Source: Acanthamoeba lenticulata (Eukaryota > Discosea > Longamoebia > Acanthamoebidae). Taken from it: a stretch of DNA of 23,025 bases. Position numbers and translations under genes: made by a program. The stretch is taken from assembly GCA_002179805.1 (NCBI GenBank), contig NAVB01000999.1, forward strand, positions 1 through 23,025. Direction: 5' to 3'. The notes beneath the pieces were generated by a model. It had not been told where the DNA came from. It saw nothing but the letters and a program-made list of their open reading frames with translations, and ran no database searches. Of the stretch, positions 1-7,883 are shown one piece after another (within the stretch, counting starts at the first letter, position 1; every line of letters starts with the position of its first letter).

Positions 1-103
1 TACGCCGTGTGAGGAAGAGGAAGGAGCCATCTTGTTGTTTTACAAATACAGTCAAGCTTGTACTCTTTTTACAGAAATATTTTATTTATTTAGATTTTAC
101 AAA

Positions 104-734
104 ATGGAGATGGAGGCGCAGGAGATTGTTGAGCTACTCGGGATGCAGCCCCACCCTGAGGGCGGCTACTACAAGGTGCTTTCTCGTGTGTCGTGTGCCA
201 TTGCTACAGGTGGCACTAAATCTGTGCGTTGATCAATGCAGGAAACCTTTCGTGCACCCGGAGTGAAGGAGAACGAGCGGGGCTCGTGCACGGCCATCTA
301 CTTCCTTCTTGCCCAGGGCCAGAAGTCTCACTGGCACAAAGTCGACGCCGTCGAAACGTGGTTCTGGCACTCGGGTCTGCCCGCTGACCACCCTTTTGAA
401 TCTTCCTGGCTGACGCACGTTGGGCTGCAGGCGCTCCGCTCGAGCTGTCCATCTCGGAAGACGCCCAGACGGTGACCACGACCGTGCTGGGCGCCGACCT
501 CAAGGCCGGCCAGCGGCCGCAGGGCGTCGTGCCCAAGGACGCCTGGCAAGCCGCTCGGTACGCCACTTCATCACCGTCACAGTGGGTTGGCCCTCGCTGA
601 TGATGTCTTCGTCCACAACCACCAGATCGCTTGGCAAATGGACGCTGGTCAGCTGCACGGTGGCCCCTGCCTTCGAGTTCTCTGGCTTCACGTTGGCCCC
701 GCCCGAGTGGGCCCCGGGCGCGCCTCTCTCTTGA
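104..734 (+). CDS. Cupin superfamily protein, DUF985/Cupin_5 (YML079W-like)
   Basis: Four exons, 104-175, 242-374, 431-557 and 626-734, with introns of 66, 56 and 68 nt. All have GT-AG ends and phases match, giving about 146 residues. Visible family marks are an early PHPEGGYYKETFRAP stretch, then TAIYFLLAQGQKSHWHKVDA followed by ETWFWHSG, the His/Glu/Trp-rich cupin core, and a C-terminal EFSGFTLAPPEWAPG. These match the small beta-barrel DUF985 family, whose yeast member is YML079W; the family's substrate is not known to me. The ATG at 104 is chosen because it opens directly into the conserved ELLGMQPHPEGG start. A sense-strand TTATTTATTT run lies just upstream at 82-91. No signal peptide or membrane segment is visible, so the protein is probably cytosolic. 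The family call is firm, the biochemical role open. Confidence 0.88.
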
Positions 735-897
735 TGATGGTGTTGTCTTTTTTTTCTACTCGAAGAAAAATACTTCGCCTTTTATTGATTGTTTCATTTT
801 TAAAACACATTAATCAAAAAAAAATACACAATAACTTGCATCGTCAGCACCAGCATGTTGGCCTCTGGTTTGTCCTCGTTGAAAAACATGTACGTGC
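735..897. other. AT-rich gap between the cupin and dysbindin genes
   Basis: This holds the cupin 3' flank and the start of the dysbindin promoter. T and A runs lie around 747-835. On the minus strand CAATAAAA reads near 778-786, but I find no convincing minus-strand gene ending here. No TATA element is clear. Confidence 0.4.
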
Positions 898-2310
898 ATG
901 ACCAGGACGCTAAAGGCGCGCCTTGCGAGTACTCACGCTTGCAATTGCAGCACCACAGGCTTGCGCAATCTTGACGCAAGCACGGTGAAGGCAACAACCG
1001 AATCGCTTGCCCATTCCATCCAACTCTTACCTTCCCTAGGCGGTGGCCCTGAATCTTATCACGAAAATGGACTCAATTTCGCTGCTGGCGCGGAACTCTT
1101 GCAACGGTGCTCGCTCTCAGCATCTCAACCTTGTCGGTGCAGATGTGCTCACAATCCATTCTTCCTTCAGATATGAGTCTCTACTTGCCCAAATGCACGA
1201 AAATCAAGTCACTCTTGCCGCCAAAGCCGAGGTAGGACCACCTGCCACCTGCAGTGCGCTGTTGTGTCTGCTGTGGCCAACACAACAACCACAACCACAA
1301 CGTGTTCATGCAGACTACGGACCAAAGGGTGCGGCCCGTGCTCGAACGATGCAACGCGCAGTACCGAGCCATCAACGCCCTCTACAAGGAGCTTTGGACG
1401 CTGCCCAAGATCCTCGAGGGCCTGACCAGCTTCCAGCAGTCCCTGCGCACCATCTGCAACGACATCGACAACCTCGAGGTGCTCCTCGCTGAGCGCAACG
1501 TCGAGGTCGAGGCTCTGGAGCTCGAGCGGTGGAAGATCGCGCAGCAGCACAAGCTCGATGAGTATCGCCAGATCAAGCGGTGCGTCATCATGTTCAACGT
1601 AGCGCGCAGCACAACATGTCGCTGACCCACATACGTCCGCCTTTTATCGCGTCGCACAGAGCCGAGCTGCAGAGGCTGGAGAAGGAGATGCAGGCCAAGA
1701 AGAAGCAGCTCGAGAAAGAGCTGGTCAAAGGCGAGGAGCGCGAGAAGAAGAAACTCGAGGCCGAAGAGGAGAAGTACCGCGAGGCCTGCGAGGCCGCCTT
1801 CCGGCACTCGATGGAGGAGTTCAAGAAATACGGCCCGCAAGCCATCCCACGTACGCGCCTCCACCGTGCTGAAGCTCGTTCGCCTTGGTCCACTTGCCTG
1901 GGCGTCCTTCTGAAGGCGCTTGTTGTTGTTGTTGGGGGCACACAACAGGCGTGCAGGTGAAGGAGTCGTTGGCGCAGGTCTCGTTGGGTGCCCTCAGCGA
2001 CAGCGAGCTCGAGCAGTTCCTGGGTTCCGATGATGATGACGACGAGGACGATGGCGATGTGGACGACCTCCTCGGCGTTGGCGGCAATGATGAGGAGGAG
2101 GAGGAGGATGATGAAGGTGCTTCCAGCAAGCACTTCCGCTGGGCGGCTGAGGCTGGCGCAGACGACGTGGACGATGGGGATGAAGCCGTCGCCAAGCGAA
2201 AGCAGAAGCGAAAGCCCAAACAGACAAAGGAAGCCGAAGGCGACGCCGAAGAAGGAGAGCCTCAACAGTCAACAGAAGGAGCGACGGAAGAGCAGAGAAG
2301 CGACGAATGA
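898..2310 (+). CDS. DTNBP1: Dysbindin-like protein (BLOC-1 subunit 8 homologue)
   Basis: Five exons, 898-1106, 1171-1231, 1314-1579, 1660-1850 and 1949-2310, join in phase to 362 residues. The N-terminus (TLKARLAS, then TGLRNLDAS) resembles the TLRERLLS...SGLKTLSD start of animal dysbindins. GAELLQRYESL, formed across the first splice, matches GLELLSRYED. A long coiled coil follows (about residues 90-255) with LERWKIAQQHKLDEYRQIKR, like the animal LERCK...QLENYKKNKR, then the FRHSMEEFKKYG motif and SLGALSDSELEQFLGS, equivalent to the conserved C-terminal LMDISDQEALDVFLNS segment. Dysbindin is part of BLOC-1, which acts in endosome-to-lysosome-related-organelle sorting. The last 110 residues are odd: a long Asp/Glu tract, then a KRKQKRKPKQ basic cluster and another acidic tail. 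I did not find a better start than 898, because it gives the aligned N-terminus without a further intron. Confidence 0.86.
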
Positions 2311-2385
2311 AGGCCTCACGTGTATTTACTTTTTTTCATTCGGAAGTGGTACCTTCACCTCAAGGAGACGTGGTTGCAAGAAGCT
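2311..2385. other. Short convergent gap between dysbindin and the coiled-coil gene
   Basis: Seventy-five bases separate two convergent stop codons. A T-rich run lies near 2327-2337. No separate gene is seen. The two transcripts probably overlap in their 3' UTRs. Confidence 0.4.
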
Positions 2386-4082
2386 CTACAGGAACAGCAG
2401 CGGGCTCGTCTTGAAGGGAGCGCGTGGCGCGTCGTCGTTGCTCGTGGAGGCGCCACTTTCTGAACGTAGCAGCCGACGTCGAGGCGCCGCTCCGAACAGA
2501 AGCAAGGGCGACGGAAAGACGGGCGAGGGCAAAGACCAGCCCACGCCGCCCTCAGCGAGTTGAAGCCGCGAGTCCGAAACGACCGATGAAGAGGAAGCCG
2601 GGGACGACCATGAAGGCAACGCATGGAGGTGGCGCCGTGAAGAATGGCGCAAGCCTCCACTGGCGCGAAGATCATCTGCGCCCCCGAGGCGCTTGGCGAA
2701 GGCTGAGCGGGAAGCTCGAGGAGGCGAGGACTGGCGCTGCACGAGACTTAACTTGAGCGCAATGCCGCCAGAGTGGAGATGGGAGGAAGAGAGGCATACC
2801 CGTGAATAGAGGTCCGCTATGTGCGCCTCAGCCCGGGTGCAGAGAGAAGTAATGGACGGCATCAGGAACGTCGCTTCGGTCTCAACGTCGCGCAGCAGGC
2901 GCTCTTGCTCTTGAAGCAATCGGCGGCTGGTTTCGAGGAGCTCGTCCGTCTGACTTCGCATTGTTGCCTTTGGGGGCGCTTCAAAGTTGAAACCTGAGAC
3001 CCAAAAGGTCGGCAGGATGAGCTTGGGCCAAGGAGGGAACTTTAAAGCGCAAACGAACCTTGCGGTTGGCGAAGAGGTGATCGAGCTGGTTGGTCACTTT
3101 GGTTGCAAGTATCCTGTGTACTGCAGCTAGCATCGTCTCGTTGATCTGAGGCGGCGCTAGACGTGGTCCGATCAGCTTCGGATGGGCGTGATGGCTCGAT
3201 GTGTGCTCGCTTGAGTGCTGTCGTGGATCTTGCAGCCAGAGCCGACCCGGAGGGAGGAATGGGAGTTGTCGTCTTGTCAAAGAAGTCGTCCTCGTCAAAT
3301 GCAAGGCTAATGCGAGGCCGGTCTACGAGACAGTGAATGAGTTGACCTTTACGTGCTTAAGAGGCGGGAGTTGGTACGCAGGGCAGAGATTGTCTTCGAG
3401 CGTTTGCCGTTGTTGAACATGCCGATTGTGTTAGGGAGCGACGGAGGCTGGCAGAAGAAGTACCTTCAAAGGTGTGTAACCGTTTTGCAAGTGCGAAACA
3501 TTGAGGTTGCAGGTACCCGCGATGAAGGATCAGAGGAAGTTGCCCTAGTGCTGCTCTCGGTGCCGCTTGGTCGAGTGTCCGTATGTTGAGCAGACGAGAA
3601 GCCATTCGCTTTGAGGTGCTTGAGCAGCACCTTGTGTATTACAGAGTCAACCATCTGCTTGCGTTCCTCAGCCAATTTGCTCTTCTCTTGGGCAAAGACT
3701 TCTGTTCCGGCCGAAGTCTGGCAGGGTTTGGGGCTGGCCGGTTCTAGGACGAACACCAGTTCAGAAAGAGCGGCGAGCAGACAGGGAGCCAGAGAGATGG
3801 GAGGGAAGGGGGAACAGCGGTACGCTTGGTATCAGCGCTCTTAGGCCTGTATCGAAACCGTTTCAGAGCTGAGCTTCGTGCCTCTTCCTCATCTTCTGGG
3901 CTTCTTCTGATTCTCTTGCGACTGGTGCTGCGCGTCTTCTCGTGCGTAGCTGGCTTCTTGCTCTCCTCCCGAGTTTCTCCTGCCTGAAGTGTCTCCTTAG
4001 TCGTCTCTACATCAAGCTGGTCGCCGCTTGTGCCTTTGCCAAGAGCTGCCTTAAACTGGGCGATTCTACTTGCCGAAGTCAT
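2386..4082 (-). CDS. Basic coiled-coil protein of unknown function
   Basis: A seven-exon model, 4082-3824, 3743-3517, 3447-3353, 3306-3163, 3113-3059, 2967-2800 and 2736-2386, closes in frame with GT-AG introns of 46-91 nt and gives 432 residues. I do not recognise the family. The first 90 residues are polar and basic, with a KRIRRSPEDEEEA cluster that could be a nuclear localisation signal. Residues about 100-130 form a helix (EKSKLAEERKQMVDSVIHKV). The middle is Ser/Thr/Pro rich with an acidic FDEDDFFD patch. A second helical block (about 243-305) contains DELLETSRRLLQEQERLLRD and looks like a coiled coil. The last exon is Ser/Arg rich. The short 3162-3114 intron is the weakest join: an alternative frame across it gives an attractive INETMLAAVHRILATK helix but cannot be joined upstream in phase. 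A kinetochore-like or other nuclear scaffold is possible but unsupported. Confidence 0.6.
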
Positions 4083-4306
4083 GTCTTGCTTCTTGTGTCT
4101 TGTTCTACACGTGCAAGTAAATAGCAAAACAAAAAAAGGGAACAAAACGAGGATTGGGCCGCAAAGTTTTTGTTTTCTTCGCCACCCGAGGGTGTTTGCT
4201 AACTGATACAACAAGGGGGGCCAAGAGCGCTGCAAAGACGCGAGCAGCTGGCCAAGCCGGGATCGATGTCCGGCGGCAGCTTGAGCAGGAGTCCGCCAGC
4301 CGAAGC

Positions 4307-5060
4307 AAATAAATAGATACGATGTTATGAAGGGGCAGAAGCGAGGTGACATCCCATGTGGGATGCGCCGCGCTAGGGGGAGTCGTGTCGAGATCCGACG
4401 TTGACGCGAGAGCCTCGGTGTATGTACACCCGGGGTGGGTCGCGGTGAGGCGAGGCACACTGGGGCTCTGGAGTAGGCAGCGGTCGCTACGTAGAGACAA
4501 GGAAGGGAGCTCGGTCGAGTCGAGTAGCCAAGCCGCCGAGTCGTCGAAAGCACTCAACTCTCTACTGGTGGGTAGAAGAGGAGGCGTCACGAGAGTCGGA
4601 GACGGCATTGGGGTCGAGGTCGAGCGAGAGTCCGTCCACTTTGGTCGCAAGAGCGGGCCGACTGGCCGTCCAGAAAGAGGGAGGTTCGTCGAGCGTCGTT
4701 CGGATCGGTCACGAATAAATAATACTGTGAGAGAGTAGAAAGAAATAAATAACTTGATGATGCTGGAGGAGAGAGGAAGAAGCAGTCGATCGATGAAGGA
4801 GCTGCGATGTAGTCGGAGGAAGTAATAAATAGAGCTGGCGTCGTGTGTACAGCCTCGAGGCTGCAGGGGGGCAAGCGAAAGGTATGCCCGTTGTGCAGGT
4901 ACGAGGGAAGGATCATCGCAGGTCACGCGGGGTCTCGTCGAAGAGGAGTCGGCCGACAGTGTCACGAAGGGACAGGGCGGTCACGAATCGCTTGACGAGA
5001 AGGTCCGGGAACTGGTCGATCCAGAGGAAGTTGACGTAGCGAAGAGAGGATAATAAATAA
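4307..5060 (-). repeat. Five TATTTATT (AU-rich-element-like) motifs
   Basis: On the plus strand the copies read AATAAATA or close variants at 4307-4315, 4714-4722, 4743-4752, 4823-4831 and 5051-5060. In the sense of RFX-A they read TATTTATT or TTATTTATT, matching the AU-rich-element nonamer core of unstable mRNAs in animals. Whether amoebae use such elements this way is not shown here. AT bias alone could also produce them. Confidence 0.4.
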
Positions 5061-5061
5061 C

Positions 5062-5111
5062 TGCTCGACAGCGCCACGATTCGCGTTGCAAAGCCGCGAC
5101 GCTGTCGAGCA
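5062..5111 (-). other. Strong hairpin in the RFX-A 3' flank
   Basis: TGCTCGACAGCG (5062-5073) and CGCTGTCGAGCA (5100-5111) are perfect 12-bp inverted repeats. Inside them TCGCG (5081-5085) can pair with CGCGA (5095-5099), leaving a one-sided seven-base bulge and a nine-base loop. It lies about 70 bases past the RFX-A stop codon, so it would be in its 3' UTR. It could be an RNA stability or processing element, or a palindromic DNA site. Confidence 0.6.
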
Positions 5112-5181
5112 CGGGAGAAGAGGCGCGGTGTGATCTTCAAACCGGGTCTGCTTCTCTCTTGGGATGGCTGAGCGCCAAGGC

Positions 5182-6498
5182 TCAGTTGTCCATGAGGAAG
5201 GCGGTCCAGTCGTCCTCGAGCGGCAAGGCTATCTCGACCGAGGGAGGCGACGAGGGACCGGCGGGCATGGCCACGTAGAGCGGGAGCTGCTCGAGGCCGC
5301 CGCACGACGACGGGTAGGCCGAGTAGGAAGTAGGAGCACCAGTCGACTGGGCGGGCGCATACATGGACGCGTCGACCGAGGAGCACATGCCGACCGAGGC
5401 CGGAGTGGTCATCTCCTCAGGCAGCCAGGTAAGGGGCTCCTGCTTAATGTAGGCGACATCGTCGACGGGCGGCAGCTGGTGGTGCGAGACGACCTGCTGC
5501 GAGGCCTTGCTGGCGGCCTGGCACTGATCGCAATAGAGGCAGCCGGAAGCCGACGCGGCCGTCGGGATAACGGGCATCTCCAGGCAAGGCTGCTGCTCAG
5601 ACGTCGAGACAAGCATCTCGGGCTGGATCGGGTTGGAGAGGAACATCCACGATGTGGGCGAGGTGGAACGCGACGAGGTGCCACCGGGCGAGGCAGGCGC
5701 GCCGAGGGGAGCAGCCGCCATGGTCGACTGGTGCGGCATCACGGGCGAGGCCATGGTGGCCGAGCCGTTGCTGCCGGGCATGAGGCAAGCCAGGTAGGCC
5801 ATCTCGTCGTTCTCACCGAACGAAGGGGTCGACTGGCAGGCCGGGGCTGAGGCGCTGAGGAACATCTTGGCCTCCTCGGGGCTACACGGCGAGCTGAAGC
5901 CAAGGTCGGAACCGTCGCTGGGCGAGTCGGGCAGGAGACCAATCTCGTCACCAGTCGGGAAAGCACGCTCCTCCTCCTGGTTCATGGAGATGCGCTGAAG
6001 GTGCGTGTAGTGCTGTTGTTTCATAACGCATAACGCCTTATTAGTAAATTTACCCGGCGCTTTGGAGGAAAAAAAAGCGGACAATTATGATAAAATTTCG
6101 GACAATAACAAAAAATGAAGTGGGTGTTGTACCTGCTTGGTGTGGCCGCGAGGTCCCTTGCGGTTGCACTTGATCGAGGGGAAAGCGCGCTTGACCAACT
6201 TGCCGAAGAACGTGGGCGAAATGAGCGGCTTCTTGGTCACCTGCTTGGTCACGTTGAGGTAATGGTTGTAGACGCTGCGCTTGCTCATGGATCCAGACGA
6301 GCCAACCATGTAGTTCTCGCGCAACCTGGAAGATCAAACAAAACGAAGCGTTAGCGTGTGTGTTGGTTGAGACAAACAGACCAAGACGTGGTTGAGAGCT
6401 CACCAGAACACAATGTGGTTGGCGTGCAGGCGTCGCTCCAGGTTGTCCATGAGCTGCTTGTGCTGTTCCCTCTCACCGTCGGCAACGCAGATCCTCAT
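5182..6498 (-). CDS. RFX-type winged-helix transcription factor (RFX-A)
   Basis: Three exons, 6498-6404, 6325-6133 and 6012-5182, give 372 residues. Residues about 28-101 are an RFX DNA-binding domain: VFWLRENYMVG, then SVYNHYLNV, SPTFFGKLVKRAFPSIK and RKGPRGHTKQHYTHL. This matches the canonical order WLxxNY, xxYxxYxxxC, FGKxxRxxFP, RRLGxRGxSKYHY. RFX proteins bind X-box DNA through the winged helix. The remainder is a long Ser/Pro/Ala-rich region with scattered acidic patches, ending in EDDWTAFLMDN, a possible acidic-aromatic activation motif. No RFX dimerisation region is evident, so it is a short-form RFX. The start is the first ATG upstream of the domain, with a plausible short 5' UTR. 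It is transcribed away from its relative RFX-B at 7884. Confidence 0.85.
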
Positions 6499-6598
6499 TG
6501 TGTGATGTGTGTGGTGGTGGTAGCTCGACAAAAGAAGAAGATCTTGTTTGATGCAAGCGTTCTTTCAGCAGAATAAATATTTGAAACGATGGGCGTTG

Positions 6599-6617
6599 CT
6601 CTCTCTCTCTCTCTCTC
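6599..6617 (+). repeat. CT dinucleotide microsatellite
   Basis: Nineteen bases of uninterrupted CT, reading GA on the sense strand of RFX-A, about 100 bases upstream of its ATG. It may act as a promoter-proximal GAGA-like tract or may be simple slippage. Confidence 0.8.
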
Positions 6618-6971
6618 GCACAGAGATGGACGTGTGGCGCGTGAGAGGGTGGCGTGGGAGCGAGGAAGCAAATGCACTGCAAACGGCTCAGCTGTCTGAG
6701 GGTGGTTTGGTGGTGACGAAGAAGAAAAGAGTCAGCTAAGACAGGCCGCTTTTATGCCCCAGAAGCAGACGTTGCCTGCCGACAAATAATGTCGATGGGC
6801 TATTAATTAGCGAGGACTGTTATCATAACTGTCGACTGCTTCCGGTAAGCCCTTTTCCTTATCTCCCCAAGTCCGAGGACGAAAACTCCTGGCGAGGTGG
6901 TGGAGCCACGCAGTTTCTTGCTTTTTAGCCGGTTTAGGAGGCATGAAAGGGCAAGTTAAGATGGCTGTCAA

Positions 6972-6983
6972 GGCCAATTGGCC
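6972..6983. promoter_or_regulatory. GGCCAATTGGCC palindrome (overlapping CCAAT boxes)
   Basis: A perfect 12-bp palindrome containing CCAAT on both strands, in the divergent RFX promoter. CCAAT is the NF-Y recognition core in many eukaryotes; use here is inferred. Confidence 0.45.
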
Positions 6984-7009
6984 ACACGTGCGTTTTATTG
7001 CGCCTATGC

Positions 7010-7033
7010 CATTGGTCATGCATCGGACCAATG
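7010..7033. promoter_or_regulatory. CATTGGTC-N8-GACCAATG inverted repeat
   Basis: Perfect 8-bp arms at 7010-7017 and 7026-7033 around ATGCATCG. Each arm contains a CCAAT-type core. The same seven-base core pair, ATTGGTC and GACCAAT, recurs at 8340-8359 with a six-base spacer. Confidence 0.5.
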
Positions 7034-7247
7034 AAAGGGTTTGAGCAACGCGGAATGTGACGAATGTCCTCCCCTGTCACCTCATGTCGCGAAGGTGGCG
7101 CGAGGCGGTGCGGCCTCGTGTTGTGCCGCACAATGCGCGTGGCAAGGAGGGGACAAGGGGAGGGAGGCGTTTACGGTCGGTTGTGGGGTAAAACGAGAGA
7201 ACGAAGGTCTAGTTCGAGAGCGTTCTCTCAGAGGTGACCGTAGCGCG

Positions 7248-7269
7248 TTGCCGCAACCCTTCGTTGCGG
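7248..7269. promoter_or_regulatory. X-box-like GTTGC/GCAAC cluster
   Basis: Around 7248-7269 lies GTTGC-C-GCAAC, immediately followed after five bases by GTTGCGG. CCGCAAC (7251-7257) and GTTGCGG (7263-7269) are a perfect 7-bp inverted repeat. RFX factors bind X-boxes of the form GTTGCC...GGCAAC, so three half-sites are present in a promoter flanked by two RFX genes. The spacing is tighter than the classical X-box, so binding is only a proposal. Confidence 0.45.
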
Positions 7270-7883
7270 GTATTCTGCGGACGGTGCGACTGTTCAGCCA
7301 ATGGAGTTAACTCCCGTCATTCAGGTGACCAGTACCCGAGCGCCGCCAAGCACACGCCAGCTGCCACCTTAACCACCCGTCTGCGACCTCTGCCGCGGGA
7401 CACAGCAGCCGGAGAACAGGCAGTCACAAGGGCGACCGTCCCCTCGACACGTATCTGTTCAGGGCGACTTTCTCGGTGAACGGGGGCTGTAGGGGAGGCT
7501 GGTTTTCGCGCAGCGCTCGCTTGTGGTTGGCCCGCGCGAGGTGACGCGCTGTTGGACCCAGTCTCCCGTGCGCGCGGTTGGTCGCGAAGCACGCTCGCGG
7601 CTGCTTTGACGACCGGACACGACACACAAAATCCGGACAGACGAGGCCAAAAGCGCAGCCGAACCCACCTGGCGTTTCAACTCCTCCTCCCACACCCCGC
7701 CCCAAGCAGCAGCACACGAACGCGAACCCTCTTCGCACAAAAGAGTCAGTTCGCTCCCGCACAACAACAGCAGTCAACTCTCTCTTTCCCTAGGACGCGC
7801 GGCTCTCTACCGTTCTCTGCGCCCTTCATCGCTTCAAGAACACACAAGCACCCTACACACACATACCCTACACACATACAAAG

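Larger units (their letters stand above)
4083..5181 (-). other. 3' flank of RFX-A and promoter of the coiled-coil gene
   Basis: About 1.1 kb without a convincing gene. Reading on the minus strand (RFX-A sense), it contains a strong hairpin at 5111-5062 and five TATTTATT-type motifs between 5060 and 4307. A 286-codon open frame (4965-4105, minus) crosses it, but its translation is compositionally random with hydrophobic blocks made of the AT-rich motifs, and it matches no domain I know. The first bases left of 4105 must contain the promoter and 5' UTR of the coiled-coil gene. Confidence 0.45.
6499..7883. promoter_or_regulatory. Shared divergent intergenic region of the two RFX genes
   Basis: No gene is seen in 1385 bases between the two start codons. 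Visible elements are a CT microsatellite (6599-6617), a TATTTATT-type motif in RFX-A sense near 6571-6580, a GTTATCATAAC palindrome (6819-6829), GTTGCC at 6771, the 12-bp palindrome GGCCAATTGGCC (6972-6983), an ATTGGTC/GACCAAT inverted repeat (7010-7033), and a GTTGC/GCAAC cluster (7248-7269). The last 60 bases before RFX-B are CACACA/CCTACA rich, likely 5' UTR. The short open frames here look like background. Confidence 0.6.

Noticed and set aside
800..997. Minus-strand frame with FFNEDKPEANML and splice-like GTGAGT upstream
   Set aside because: The dysbindin N-terminus accounts for the plus strand of the overlapping part, the upstream exons of such a gene cannot be joined, and the tail is translated AT-rich flank.
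1043..1108. ATG at 1043 as the dysbindin start
   Set aside because: Its frame leads to a reading that omits the GAELLQR-YES junction; the frame from 898 with a 64-nt intron aligns with dysbindin from the first residues.
2386..4082. CENP-Q/Fta7-type kinetochore identity for the coiled-coil gene
   Set aside because: The VDSVIHKVL helix and a later coiled coil look loosely similar, but no family-specific motif could be confirmed by eye.
4105..4965. 286-codon open frame on the minus strand in the RFX-A 3' flank
   Set aside because: No domain, random-looking composition, hydrophobic pieces made by AT-rich repeats, and it overlaps the start of the neighbouring coiled-coil gene.
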